Program-made: the position numbers and the translations under genes
In this document: piece by piece, positions 1-12,835 of the stretch
Numbering within the stretch: the first letter of the stretch is position 1
Layout of the letters: every line of letters starts with the position of its first letter
Notes under the pieces: generated by a model
Database searches by the model: none
Seen by the model: the letters and a program-made list of their open reading frames with translations, nothing else
What the model was told of the DNA's origin: nothing
Assembly: GCA_015657535.1 (NCBI GenBank)
Contig: JADHZB010002041.1
Coordinates: 124,358-188,357, forward strand
Origin: Nephromyces sp. MM_2019
Taxonomy: Eukaryota > Apicomplexa > Aconoidasida > Nephromycida
Direction: 5' to 3'
Length of the DNA: 64,000 nt

Positions 1-291
1 CTTTTGGGGGTGAAGATTTTTCATTCTTTGCAGCTGAAGTTCCCGGATTTTTTGCTTATGTTGGCACCGGGTAAGTTCAGTGATTATTTTTTCTGATAAA
101 CAGCCGTTAAATACAGTTTTCACAAATCTGTTCTCAGAAACGGTACCACGGATAAAAATGGTAATCACTTAACAACAAAAATGGGACTCCATAATCCCAA
201 ATTTGCCTTGGACGAGGATGTTTTACCTTATGGAGCCGCTTATCATGTATTTTTTGCGCTGAGCTCTATTGACGCAATGCTTTCAAATTAG
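1..291 (+). CDS. M20D-family amidohydrolase, C-terminal part (partial at window edge)
   Basis: The last two exons of a zinc amidohydrolase of the M20D group (N-acyl amino acid, hippurate or IAA-conjugate hydrolase type) run into the window from the left. Exon 1-70 reads FGGEDFSFFAAEVPGFF and AYVGTG. A GTAAGT donor follows at 71, the acceptor ends at 137, and exon 138-291 ends in TAG. Joining restores the codon GG|A. The last exon reads GLHNPKFALDEDVLPYGA. The GGEDFSFF motif, the PGFFxxVGTGN stretch, the HNPKF box (its His is normally a metal ligand) and the DEDVLPxGA helix are hallmarks of the catalytic domain's C-terminal end. Length beyond the edge is unknown. The exact substrate cannot be told from this fragment. 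Confidence 0.88.
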
Positions 292-2105
292 TTTTCAAGT
301 CTAATTTGATTTTTTATGCGGGTCGTGACCTTGCATCTTGAGTTTTCAATTGCGCTTTTTATTCGTATGATAATAAGCAAGCGGAATATTCAGCGTTCTC
401 AGTATGTTCGAATTTAAATTGAAACTATTGAGAAATATTGTTAGTTTCATTGTAATCTTTATGTCGAAGGTTGGAGAAGAGTCATTATGTCATCCCTGTG
501 ATATAAGGCATAGTTGAAGTTTCTGTGCGGTTTAATTCTTATGTATTTAGGAAATATGGTACAAAAAGACAGGCAACCACAGTGCAATAGGTTTTCAAGT
601 TGAAGGCAAAAATTTGAATATTTTACCATACGCGCACCGCGTTGCTGCATAAAATGACCTTGTCAAAAAGGTTTTGTTCCGAACTTTCTTCTGTTTTTTT
701 TACTTTTTTTAGTTACTAATTCTTTAACTTTTGTGCTTTGGAGTTTCTTGCTATTTTTACGCTTTTTGTATCATTAGCAATACGTGAAGATCCTTCGGAA
801 CTCGGTGGTGTACGCCGTAGCAGCTGTTTTACGTTTACTAGGGGATAGGTACACATTTTGCCTATAATTGAGTGCCATTTTTTCAAGTAAATTTAAATTT
901 CACATGCGAAAGCCTGCTAGTGACTATGCCCGTCTGCTAGCATATTTTTGTGGAGTTTTTATAATTGCCATATAACTTTTTATTCTCATGTTAAAAAATG
1001 TTTTTTGCGGGCGCGCTGTGCAGTAAATTAGTTCATGCATATACTTAGGGTAGTCAAAATGTAGATGGCAACCCCACGTTTTTCCCTTTGGGCTAATTGC
1101 ACGACTTTTTCTGTAGTAACAAAATTATTCTTACGCGAGCGTGTTCTCGTTTTTGAATTTTTTACCGACATATCTCAATGTTGTGCACCTGTTAGGTATT
1201 ATGTTAAATTACCGATTTTTTTGGTAGTAGGATATGGGAACTTTCATGATCGCAGTCGCATTTTGTGATTCCCGTATCAGGTAGGGTACAAGGTTACCCT
1301 GCAGTTATTTTTGTGCTTGTTTTCAATTATTCCCGTCATCGCACAGTTCGATGCTTTACTAAAATTGCTCTTTAGATTCTTGCGTACAGTGGTGCTTCAA
1401 ACCTGTTGCTGAGCGCTATGCTAAGGTTTTCTCAATTTCTCTATAACCTAAGTGGTTGAAACTACGTGCTTACTGCCTAGAAGGCATTGACTGGGTTGCA
1501 GCGTTATATTTTTTTTATGCGCAGCAATTATGGTAGCTTACATAGCTTGAAAGTACGGTTTGATTGAATGTTTTTGGCATACCTTTCTGAGTTTACGCTG
1601 AGCTTTTCTGTAACCGTAAAACTGACCCTCAGGCGTGACCAGCTTGGCTTACTAATTTTTGCAACCGGATAAGAAGTTGATTTGTCTTTCTATGTTATAC
1701 CGGCACATACATGAATAGTGCGAGGCGATGTCCCATGGTAGAAATTTAGGATATAAAGACACTTTGTGCTTGACCAATCGATTTAAGAGTATAAATTCTC
1801 CGCTTGGCCTAGTTTCTCGATAATTTGAAACGTTCCAGTTTTCATTGTGAGTAAATTTTGTAGTAGCCAACTGATAATGTACAGAATAGCTTATGCATCA
1901 AGGGAATATTTTTTTCTGAAGCTGCCAGTAAGCCGTTGAACCAGTGTAGCCGAGTTTTTAGTTCACTGTAGGCCCAGTATGGCTCGTCGGCTACGTGCTG
2001 TGGTATTGGTCAAAGGCTTCTAGCCCGGTTGAATGGTGCACTACAAGGTCCCTGCACTGGGAGAGTGAATAGTTTGGCCGGCTACCTTTGCCTTTAAGCT
2101 GAAAA
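292..2105. other. Intergenic stretch between convergent genes, nothing assigned
   Basis: This lies between the stop codon of the M20D gene (+) and the 3' end of the coiled-coil gene (-), so it should hold two 3' UTRs. It has only scattered short open frames, for example a 67-codon frame at 1065-1268 (+) and a 72-codon frame at 1652-1870 (-). Neither shows a recognisable motif or convincing splice context. Confidence 0.4.
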
Positions 2106-3511
2106 TTACTGCAACAACGAAAATTCAGCGCCAGAGAATTGTCTGCGGCACAGTCCAGGCTGAACTTCAAGCCCGGCATATTATAAATAGCTTTAACTGC
2201 TTTCGCGACGGGCACCAGTCAGGCGCTTACTTTGATGGAGCTGCCCCGGCACCGCGCCATCACGTACTCGCTGAAGCTAACGCGATCGCGGGGATTCAGC
2301 TGTTTCACGTGGGAAAGGTACCTGGCATTCAAGTACCGCAGCGTTGAGTCTGGTTTTTCACACGCTTATCTTGGCTTGAGCATCCCTAACATTGATTTTA
2401 TTAGCTCGCGTGAGTATTCCTGGTAGCTTAGCGGTTCAATGGTAACAACTTCATTGGGACATGCTTTCTTCGCTTGACATAGCAAACCAAGCCATACATT
2501 CAGACGGCCTTCCTATGGTGAAACCCATGCATTGCACGCTACAAAATAGCATGAGCTACATTTAAAAAGACAATATCTCACTTCGTCTAGGCTACGCCAG
2601 ATGGGGAGCTTGCAGCCAGTAGTTAGGTTTTCAGTTATGTCCTTGAATTGTGAAGGCTGAATGCTAATATATCAGCATTGCTACCGATGCCACGAATAAC
2701 TTTGCCTCACCTGGTCTGTTCTTGAAACATGAGTGTGTTCTTGTTGCATACTAGACGCTCTGCCATAATTGACTGAAGGTAACAGCGACAGTGCCTATGC
2801 TGGGATTTAGTGTCTGCTAGCGGTCAGCTGAAGTGTTACCTGCCGAAAAGGTGAGAAGCGAATCACTTATGAAATCAGATATCTCGCTCGAAGGCTTTTC
2901 TTTTTCGGTTCCTAATACAGTAGATACGTCTGAGCCACAGTGCGCTACGTGGCTACCCAGCTGGTTTCGCAACTTGGCAGCTTTCAGTAACCTTTTAATA
3001 TTTAGCTGTATCTTCCTCTCGTAGTTTTTCTTGGAAAGAACCTTCAAGAAATAAGCCCTTGTTCACGCCAATCACCTCAATTTCATTCACCTCGCATCTG
3101 TACCTTTTTTTGGACTGTTTCCTTATGTAATATCTCCTGCAAGCCTTTTAGCTTTTCAGTTGCAAGGCAGCTACGAAAACGGCGCTTGTCAATTGAGCTT
3201 TGCATGTGCGCTATTTCCCTTCCAAGATTTTTTTTTTTCTCTTTAAGCCATTTAGAATGACTCGCCTCGCGCGCAGCGTCGTTACCTAGCCTTGAGAGCT
3301 GCAGTTCGACAACAGCTAATTTGCTTGCTTCAATGCGTATACAAGTGCAAAAATAAAAGGGCCACTTAAGGTCAACGTATTCCAGAGCCGTCATTGCATT
3401 AGCCGAAGCGTTACCTGCAGTTTTAGTTCTTTTTCCTTCCCACTTATGAATTGGAATTTTTTCTGAATTAAATTCTCTCTGGAAACTTCCGGCATCTTCA
3501 AGATTATATGT
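2106..3511 (-). CDS. Unrecognised coiled-coil protein, eight 3' exons
   Basis: Eight exons on the minus strand join in a single frame. In transcript order they are 3511-3415, 3327-3104, 3041-2840, 2772-2711, 2656-2582, 2512-2391, 2321-2231 and 2159-2106, with a TAA stop at 2108-2106. All junctions are GT-AG and all phases agree, giving about 308 residues. The first half is charged and helical (SKWLKEKKKNLGREIAHMQ, then KNYERKIQLNIKRLLKAAK), typical of a coiled coil. The second half is more globular (LPIWRSLDE, GRLNVWLGLLCQAKK, NPRDRVSFSEYVMARC). The NPRDRVSFSEY stretch faintly resembles an EF-hand exit helix, but the calcium ligands are not evident. I do not recognise the family. The start codon lies further upstream (above 3512) and was not resolved. 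Confidence 0.62.
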
Positions 3512-6500
3512 CTGGCTGATAATGGGTGGGCTGAGATAGAACTAGCGAAGTGAGGCACTTCTAGCTTTGTGGTAAAATGTTTAGCGTATAAGCTGGAATT
3601 CGCTAAGATAAAATAGGACGTCGAAGAATATACAAACCATTCCCTAAGCCGAAAAAGTTATCTCACATCCAAGCATACGAAACGCGGAGCTCCACAGCAT
3701 CTACTTCGGAAAATAAGTCACTCAAAGCTTAAACCACAGTCATTATCTCAGAGTTAATGTAAAGAATTCAGATTCTATATTGTACTGAGGAAAGCGCACA
3801 ACATTGCGAGTACCCAACTGGGCTCTCGCTGTACTTACTCTGCAGCAAAACACAACAAGCGTTTGCCATGTTGCCATTATATGCCACTTGCAGTTTTATC
3901 GGAAGATAAATTGTTATTCGAGCAAGAAGAGTACGTACCCGCGTAGTTAGCGCGGGCTCTTTGTAATATCAAAAGTATAGCAGAGTATACTAGATTTCAA
4001 GTTTCTCATGATAGACGCCTTGGAGCTGAAAAAATGGCTATACTGATCGCCCAATCGGTCACAAGAAAATGCTAGGCGTTCAGTGCTGCGTGGACGGCGC
4101 CGCGCTAAGAGGGAATATCGTGTTTCTACCATGCGTAAGCAGAGTGGTGCTTGAAAGTGTTGCTTCCCTTTAAAATTTTATTGTGGAGCCTCATGCGACT
4201 TGAATTCAAAATCTATGACTCATTTACACAAGCCTCAAGATGCCAAGAATGACGTTGCGATATAGCCTTTTAGCGAAGTAAATGATACAGGCCTAAAAAT
4301 AGCAGTTGAGAAGGCTAGGTATACCTTCACCGGCAGCACCTAATTCATCATTGTGAGCATCACTCACAGAAACATGACGTATAATTTTAGCATCTGTCAA
4401 TAAAGACACTCAAAATATTTGGTAACTACTGGGTCGCCCTAGCACTCAAGTTTTAAATAACTTCCCTCTCCTCTCAGTTTCTTAGAAATTGGGTGAACAC
4501 ATATAGAATCCCGTAAAAAAACAAAGACAAAAACCAAGTGAAGGAGCTAATGATTGCTGAAACGCTGTTCGAATAACACTCAAATGGGACTTAGCGACGC
4601 GCAAGAGCAACTATAAAAAATAAGAAAAAATCTGCTCACTACACTACTGGTACTTGTCACCGAGGGTTATGCTAATATAAATTATGATTGAATTTATAAT
4701 ATCGTTCCTTGCGCACTTGCGGTGCGGATCCCCCATATATTTGTATTTCTACAATAGTCAGTGAGCCAGCCATCCAGAAGTTTCGAGAGTACCCAAAACG
4801 AGTTCCCAAAGCTGGAAACATTCCCTGTAACTAACATAGCACCTCGTATGGCCACCAAAAAATGCAGCACGAAATATTAGGAGGGTATTGACAGGTGCAC
4901 TGCAAACAAAGATGATACACCATGAGTAAAACTAGGGGATGCCATTGTACTACAACAAGGTTCACCTATAGCAAAGGACAATTACTAGTTATATGTAATA
5001 ATAAACTGACATTCTCAAGAAAGAAAATGAAGGTATCACGTTCGTACCTGAAAAAATCATTCAAAAAACAGGCAACGCAAAATTTTTAACTGCGAAACAT
5101 TTTCTACGTAGTGCAAATCGCGCGGAGCAAGCAATATGCTGCGCTGTGGAGAGGTAAATAATCAACAATAAATAAAGAATCTAGGTTAAAATAAGATAGG
5201 GAGCTACGTACGCAAGGAGCAGTAATAGCATGGAATAGCCGAACATTTCTGGTCCGGAGCCTCGTGAGTATATGAGGAATGGTATACTTCGACATGGTAA
5301 GGCCAAAGAACATCAAGATTCATGCAACAGCTCAGGCGTAACCGAAGATATTCGCCTTGATAGAAATAGAAGGATGGAGTCACCAGCTACGTACTGAGAG
5401 TAAAGCTTTGTCCCATGAGTAAGCATCATCAGAACCCAATACCTTAAGGAACTCCTAGTATTTGCCGCACAAAACCACTCTATCCATTGAAGAAAACGCA
5501 GAAAAAAAAATCCCTATTATTTACAGAAAGTACTTACAAGTATTATAAAGCTAAAAATAAATGGATTACTCATGTAAAAGTTAGTCCTCAAAAATATTGG
5601 ATATTTCCAATTCTAGTAACTCACACTGTTTACTTCTTTTTGAAAAAGGAAGACAGGAAATATTCGCATAAATGTCAAAAAACTAGGAAAATTTAATAAA
5701 AAAGATATACCTAAAAACACTCCAAAGATAAAGGAAAGTGATAGAGGATAGTTCGCACAATATTTAATTCCCATGGAACTAAAAGCAACATTATGCATCG
5801 CCATCATTATTTGAGCAATGCAGCTTAGCAAGACGATGGAAATTTATAGAAATCACGATTTACTATGAATAGAAACAAAAAAAAAACCTTACTTTCTAAT
5901 AAGAACAAGCAGCAGTCAAACTGATGGCATAAAATTCTACTATTAATAAGAATCTAACAACAGTAAAATTTTCTGTGCGCGCCGTGTAGTAACAATTATA
6001 TAAAATTCCCCGAAAATCAGAAAGAAATAAATCTATGCACAAAATACCAGTAATAAATTTGCACCATTACGGAAGGAAATACAAAAAAGAAGAGATTGAT
6101 CCTGATCACAGGGAAACGATCGCAGATATACTAAATGTTGATGGGAAAAAGCTACATCAACCCAAAATTAAACACAAGTATTGTTGACGGAAACCTAATG
6201 ATAAGGTATGTAAATTATAGGCACACGTATGCTTGAAATGACGAAGCACGCGTAACAGCAACAGAAGCATAATTTCAAAATAACGCGCAGCAAATGGCAG
6301 AACCAATAAATAGCAATAAACAAAGCAAACTTAAACAGCAGCACGCTAGAGCCACTGATAGAGCCACAAGCACTAGGGTGCTTCAAGAACGGTATCAAAA
6401 TAACGAAGCCGCCGAATATTCGCAATATATACGCAGAGAAGCACGCAGATGTAAGAAAATAAAATAACACAAAGAGGGATGTCCAAAGTAGGAGCCTCAA

Positions 6501-7388
6501 AGACAGCGCAAAGCATATAATTTCCAGTAAGAATTAACTTTAGATATTATAGAGATATTCTTGGTTATATCAAGTTTTTTTCATATTCTAGAACAAAAAC
6601 GGATATTATCAATCACAAAAAAAGTAAACGAGAGATGTTGAAACGTTCATATTAAAAAAAACTTGAGATGAAAAAAAGTAACAAGAGATTCCCTAATGGG
6701 TAGTGCTGATGAAGCTGCTTCACTTTAAAATTCTCCATCAGGGTGTATAAAGCATTAAATGTCAAAACATTGAAAAAGCAGGAGTTCTATGATTATGGCT
6801 TGATGATAAGCCCTCTTAAACTTGTACAAGCACTAACATAACGCAATGCAAAAACGATAAACACGAAAAAGTGACTTAGAAATAATCTAACATTAATTGC
6901 TAGTCATTCCTGCTAATATGGCAGTAATCTGGTGAAACGAGCTATCCAGAAGGTTCAAAGGCTATCTTCGAATCCCAACAGCTAACTAGCAGGCTCAAAG
7001 GCTACTCTCTAGTCCCAACGAAAAACAAATAAGTCAATTTTGAAGGGGAATCTTCTTACAAACGGGCAGAAAACGGCTCACTCGCGCCTTCATCCACAAA
7101 CGCCATAAAACCAGGAGCAATGCTAACAGCAGGAAGATAAAGCTATTCCTGGAAAAACATCAAAATGGAATTCAAATACATCTTTATAATATGGTTACCC
7201 TGATGCTTTGCATGCAACTCCACAAACCGATGAAACTATCATCAAAATCACTATTTATATACACGAAAAGTTTAAAAAAAAATTCCCTAAAAAAAATCGT
7301 TTCAATGAGTAGCATCAAGCGGTAAAACATGGGAAAAACTCCTTGAATACATATAACTACACTGCTTCATTCTTGGTTAAAGCCTAAT
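3512..7388. other. Unresolved region, likely containing the 5' exons of the coiled-coil gene
   Basis: The phase-0 start of the first exon found at 3511 means more minus-strand exons must lie above it. Candidates are a frame at 3947-4132 opening with MVETRYSLLARRR, and a short piece near 3690. Neither could be phased. Base composition shifts from about 40 percent GC below 5 kb to clearly AT-richer above. A pair of similar 36-bp direct repeats (GGTTCAAAGGCTATC / GGCTCAAAGGCTACT) lies near 6951-7020. No other gene is supported. Confidence 0.3.
5711..5823 (-). other. Candidate exon of a membrane protein
   Basis: On the minus strand an acceptor (TTGCTAAG) and a donor (TTTTTAG|GTATATC) bracket an open frame reading AQIMMAMHNVAFSSMGIKYC and then NYPLSLSFIFGVFLG. 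The second half is hydrophobic enough for a transmembrane helix. Neighbouring exons of matching phase were not found, and no transporter family can be named with confidence. This may be a fragment of an unannotated membrane protein gene in 5-6.6 kb, where another hydrophobic frame (6195-6500) also occurs, or chance. Confidence 0.22.
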
Positions 7389-10300
7389 TTACCTGAGCCG
7401 ATTTCTCGCAGATTTGAACTTGCTAGCGTGTTGCGGCAATATCTTCATCCGTTCGCGGAAACTCTTGTTATTGGCCAAACTTTTGTGGTCCATGTAGACA
7501 CTCTCAACGCGATAGAAACTTTGGACGAAGCCATTTGGCTTTCTTAATGGCCCCGAGGTTTCGTAAGTTGAACCCGAAAACAGCGATGAAGAGGAGCCAC
7601 TGCTAGACATCGTTCTTCGCATTTCAGGAGCCTACATCGTAATCATGGCAAGAAATAAAAAAACAGTGGAGTCAAGAACCGGGAGGTATTACACAGCATA
7701 TGGGGGCTTATAAAGCTCATATAAAAGACAAACATCAAAAATAACTTTTTTAGTGATGAGTAGGAATATGACACAGGAAATGCAATCACTGCAAACGCAG
7801 CAAAGAAAAGAGAAAAAAAACGGCTAAGCCGATTTCATCAAAAACTCGCCCTCCCCCCTCTTTTGTTGACGAAAGAAACCGTCAACACAAACATTACCAT
7901 GGAGTTTGCCCCTCCTTGCATAGGCTTAAAATCTGATAAAAAATCCTCCTCCTCCTGCTTGGAGAGGTGATTGAGTCCATCATCAACAGCAACTTCAGGT
8001 TCTGCATCTCCTTCCTCATAATCTGTTAGTAGCAGCAATTTTCGTCTAATTATATCCAAACTTCTTTTCATTAGAGAAGCCCCAGATTCAGGCATCCAAG
8101 AGAGATTTGTGCTAATCAGTCTGATGCGCTCCGCTAGATTCAGCGCCATATCAAATATCTGGTCCATAAACGAAGTATTCATATCCAACATATAACTAAA
8201 CTTCCCTAGTGTATCAGCAGTCTTGCCAAACCAGCCGCTATCAAAATCTCCCATGGGGTAGCCTGAAGAGGCAGATAACGTGCAGAAAATAACAAAGAAA
8301 ATGTATAAATATCGCTCAAAATCGAGGGTTTTTTGACAGAGAGCTGAAAAAATGAGAGAAAACTGAAAGAATCACACATTAAAGTTGGCAGGAATTTGCA
8401 GCAGTAACCAGCTATTTTATAGTGTGATATTCAAGGGGTGCAGCTTACTGGGGTTAAAAACGGTGGGGTCGCATACGTGTGTGCTTTGAAAAAATTTTGG
8501 AGAGAAAAGTGTGTTTTCTAGTTTAGGATATAAGTAGAGTTGTAAAACGTGAAACGCAGGCAAAAAAGCGTAGGGAACTTTATAGTACGTTTGGGATTAT
8601 TTGAAAATTATAATTTCCAGTTTATGAAGCAATTGTATGAGCTAGTGTGTCAGTAGTAAGAAGCAATTGACAGATACTAGGAAAATAGAATTTTCTCAAA
8701 AAAATCAAGTTTTTGCATGTCTGTATTGGTTGGAGGGTAGATGTGTCTCTGTCAGTGCATGTTGGTGGGTGAGCTGGTGAGTTTGTGTCACTTGGTGCGT
8801 GTCAATTTATGTGTGCAAAATTTTGTACACCAATTTGGGTGCATCAACCTCTGTGTGCCAGCATCTTTCCATCTTCACATTGCACACAGACACACAAATC
8901 AAAAGTATTACACCCTACTATTTTATTCCCTAATATACAGCCACCAACAAATGTGATTAAGCTCTTTATCATGTATTTGAGATAACGAGCTTTTACCTGT
9001 TCCTTGACCACCCATTCCAAAGTGTGGTGAGTATCCGTAGTTACGTTGACCGAAGCTGCTGTAGCCATAACTATTATAGTTTCTATTGTAACGATTCAAA
9101 ACTCCCATCCTGAAATTTCGCAAAAAAATTAGAGAAAAATCAATAGAAGATGAAGAGGATGAAGACAAAAAGGATGAAGATGAAAAATTCCAACAGAACT
9201 CCTGTGTAACTCCACTTAGTATCTGAAATATCTTCACTCGAAATATTTTTATTTATATTTCATCGCAGCAACCTTTAATTTGCTATAGAAGGTGCTTTTT
9301 TCACATAAAAAAGTAAAACATTTTCAAAAGAAAAAAAAGGAGAAAGATGACAAACTTACGAATAATCAAATGAAGAAAACGTTTGTGAAGAAGGGCTAAT
9401 AAAGTGGATTTATACTTTTTCTTTAATGACTCAGAATGGCGATTTATAGGCTCCTAAAATATATAGCATAATGAGAAAATTTTAGTATATATTAGAGAAA
9501 AATAATGATATAATTTCCAAAAAAAAGGTGCTTATATCAGTTTTAATGAGTTGCTAACGGGAGAGAGCAATAGAGCGATAGAAAAGAAGCAGCACCCCAA
9601 AATTACGTGCAAAAAGAAATATTAGGAATTAATATAAATATTAATTTCTCTATTAGAGCAATCATTCATTTTAAAGTTATACAGAATAAATTTTTTTAAA
9701 AAACATCAGAAAAACCTTTCATGCGAAAGATGTTTTGGTGTACATGCACTGCGAAAGTTGTTTCAATTTAGCAGCTTTCCAGTTGTTAAAAAGAGAATCA
9801 AAACTTAAAGAGTAAAGAAATCTTTACTAATACTACTTAATATTACAATAATTTTCATTTATCGTCATGATGTAGGCCTGTTTTCCAATTGTGTAACAGT
9901 ACAAGCAAATAAACGAAACCAGGTGTAACAAGCAGTAAATAAGTCATAACGATATCTAGGAATAGATGAAATGTATAGCTTAGATTTTCTTCTCTTGAAC
10001 ATGTATCATTAATCTTCAAGTGAGAAAGTGAAAAACTGTTAGAAAGTAGTATAGAGAAAGAGAAGCTTCAAATATCTTATTATAGTTTAATATTTGGGTG
10101 TTGCAGTACAGAGAAATGAAAAGAAACTGGAAGAATCAGAGAGAAATCAGCAGAAATCAGCAGAAATCAGCAATAATGAAGATAAAGCACGAGGGAAGAC
10201 ACCCAATTTCTACCAAACTTCAGCATCTACACAAATCCACAAAAAAACCAGAGAAGACAGCATGCAAAAAGACAATTAATTCTCTTCTACTTTCATAGGA

Positions 10301-11388
10301 AAATATCTTCATAATATGCAACAATAATAAAGCTACCTAATAGAGGTCCCGATAAATGATTATCGATTTAAAGAAGATGGGAAAGTTTGGTGGCTTACCA
10401 TAACTGAGTGGAAACACAAAGACTAGCGAAAAATCTACTTCATTAGGCTGTAAAATTGGCAGTCTTCATTAGTAATAAAGTTGAAGTGATAGTACTAGAA
10501 ATGCATTTTAATTATGCAAAAAAATAATGTAGCTGACTAGTAGTGCTAGTAAATAGTCTGCATTTCATACTAAAAATCGTGAGAAAACCGTGATACACAC
10601 AAAGACACACAGAGATGTACATAGATGGATGCACACCCAAAGCTGTGCAAACACAAAGATGCACGCATAAAACTGCTACTAATCTAACGCTCAAGGGTAA
10701 ACCAAAAACTAGTAAGAACTTGCAAACTAAAAAAAGAATAATATTTAAGAGTCACCAAAACACAGAAAGTTAGTGGAGCACACTCATCTCATCATACTAT
10801 TACCTGCTGCTGTAAGAATCATAGTATGATGGCCCTACTTGAGATCCATAGAAACCACCGTATCCTATAATAAGCAAAGAAACGTAAAATTTAATGCCAA
10901 AAGAAGATGCCTGCATGAAATTGCAAAAAAAAAGAGAAAAGGAAGGAGAAAAGCAAGTTTCAAATGAAGCGGAAAAAAGAAGTAGATCAACTTAAAAAAT
11001 ATTAAAAACAAAATGAGAAAGTAGAAGAAGAGGAAAAAAAAAATCAAGATGACGAAGAATAAAGTCAATACCAAAAAGCGCAAAATCAAACAAAAAACTG
11101 AGCAACTTATCATACCCGACTGATTCTGTAGTGGCATTTGGTTATAACCTGACACACCACCACTTGTTCCATAATTTCCCGTAGGTGCTGCCATGTAAGT
11201 GGCCTCTTGATTCACGCAAGATCTTGAAAGAGTATTCGAGGCGGCAGCAGTAGATACTACACCTCCAGCTGCCGACACAAAGTCTCCACCCGATTCATTA
11301 GTAGTATCCTGTGCTCTAGAAAATACTCTGTTATTTCCAACGGAAAACAGGCTCTCTGAAGTTTGAGCTAATTCTGCAACATAATTTG
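7389..11388 (-). CDS. PEX13-like Gly/Tyr-rich peroxin homologue (5' end unresolved)
   Basis: Five minus-strand exons join in phase: 11388-11116, 10864-10804, 9109-8997, 8262-7898 and 7631-7389 (TAA stop), about 351 residues. The order is a Ser/Ala/Thr-rich segment, a Gly/Tyr/Asn-rich segment (YGGFYGSQVGPSYYDSYSS; RYNRNYNSYGYSSFGQRNYG), then a conserved-looking helix block (GWFGKTADTLGKFSYMLDMN; SFMDQIFDMALNLAERI). This order matches PEX13, the docking factor of the peroxisomal matrix-import machinery: a Gly/Tyr/Asn-rich N-terminus followed by the Pex13_N helices, with a SxxxLDMxxxAxxxxF-like pattern. Odd features: no clear transmembrane helix follows, and instead of an SH3 domain the protein ends in an acidic stretch and a basic Ser-rich tail (RRTMSSSGSSSSLFSGS to KFKSARNRLR). 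A missed exon in 7632-7897 could carry the membrane segment. The N-terminal exon with the start codon was not found. Confidence 0.58.
9143..9184. repeat. GATGAA-type purine-rich simple repeat
   Basis: A degenerate GAAGATGAAGAGGATGAAG tract lies inside an intron of the PEX13-like gene. Similar tracts occur near 39640 and 43140, and on the other strand near 45110. They generate spurious Lys/Glu or Ser/Phe-rich frames. Confidence 0.6.
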
Positions 11389-12835
11389 CTTTAAATAAAG
11401 AATAAACAGAAAAAATCTAAATTCAACAAAAAGAAAAAGAAAGAGAAGGAAAAAAAAAGAGCAATTATTCAATAGCAAGTGTTTAAACTCTGAAAAACTA
11501 AAAAACCGACTTAAATAAGCCTAAAATTGAATATATAGACAGTATAGGCAATCATATAAACTAAAAATAGGCATATATTAACTTTAGACTTTAATGCAAA
11601 ACATTCAAGAAGCAATGAAGAAATGAGTTATAAATCAAAATTTATTCGTCAAATCAAACTACCGGTAAAGATGGAAAAAGGTTACTTTCTTCAATCAATT
11701 ACAGGAAGGTTTACGGGAATATTTGAATGACTGCAACGCTAGTAAAGTCAAAATAAAATAATAGGCTGATAGCTTGCAGCAGAAAGTAGAGAAAGCGAGA
11801 GAATTAGGTGAAGCATATAGTGCTGATAGTCTATAATTGGAAACCCGGAAGAAAGCTAATTATTTGAGAAAACCAAATCATTTCAGCTCAGAAAATGGAG
11901 TGTACATACTGGAAAAACTCTACTGATCGTTCTCGACTAATCAAAATCGGCGCACACACATTGAAAAAACACCATTTCGAAGCAAAGAACGAAAAGGGCT
12001 ACCCTAAACATGATTCACTGCATCTGCTTCGCTGAAAAAAGGTTAATATCTCCTGCAAAATTATGGAAAAGAAAAAAGAAACTTCACGATTGATAGCAGC
12101 ACCGAAACACACACAGCCTCACAGACACACACAATAAGGATTTCCTACTATTTCAAAACATAAAAAACTGATACAAGAAACGCCAAATAAAAAACATAAA
12201 AGACAAAATATTAGTGGTCTTTAGGAAAAGCTCTCCATCATAGCGTAGCTCCGTCTAGTCTCGTGTAACATAATGAATCATACCTACAATGAGACAGAAT
12301 CCAAAAAGTTATAGTTTGTTATTTATTGATCATAGTGAAACAAAATTTATTTAGGATACGTCCATATATCTATTTGCCAGGAAAACATTCATCTACCCCA
12401 TAATTTGTGGAATTAAGCCTTTTTTTACGAGAAGACTGGAATCTTCAATACTTTATGAGAATCACACAAAAAATGCTAAATACGTAGCAAATAAAGAGAT
12501 TTAAAATAAGTTTTCTTTCTCTTTTGAACAGATAAAGGCAATTCATGTGAAATATGTTTTTCGATTGAATCATCGCCTCTTGGGATGTTTTTGAAACTGT
12601 AAAATCTACTTAGAATTAACTCAAGTAACCACTCAAAATAGAAAAAAATAAAGGCTGCAGCAAAAACTCTCCATCTTTATGCTTCAAAAGGCAGAGTTAA
12701 GTAGTGGTGATTTTATTTGCAATTCTTACGAAGCCGTATATATATTCTCTCCTATGACAGGGCTAAATTCTACCCCCCTTTCTATTTTTTGCATATATTT
12801 AAATTTGGATATTTCCATTAGCAAAATGACTACAA
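11389..12835. other. Probable 5' region of the PEX13-like gene, no exon phased
   Basis: The first exon found for the PEX13-like gene begins in phase 1, so at least one coding exon lies above 11388 on the minus strand. A piece near 11915-11941 bounded by TGATTAG and a GTATGT donor has the wrong phase to join. The rest is AT-rich with no clear coding signal. Confidence 0.3.

Noticed and set aside
2322..2390. In-frame TAA within the minus-strand coiled-coil gene, suggesting a reassigned stop codon
   Set aside because: A 69-bp GT-AG intron (2390-2322) removes the TAA and keeps the phase. The Gln codons checked in the eIF4E and coiled-coil genes are all CAA or CAG, and genes end in TAA, TAG or TGA.
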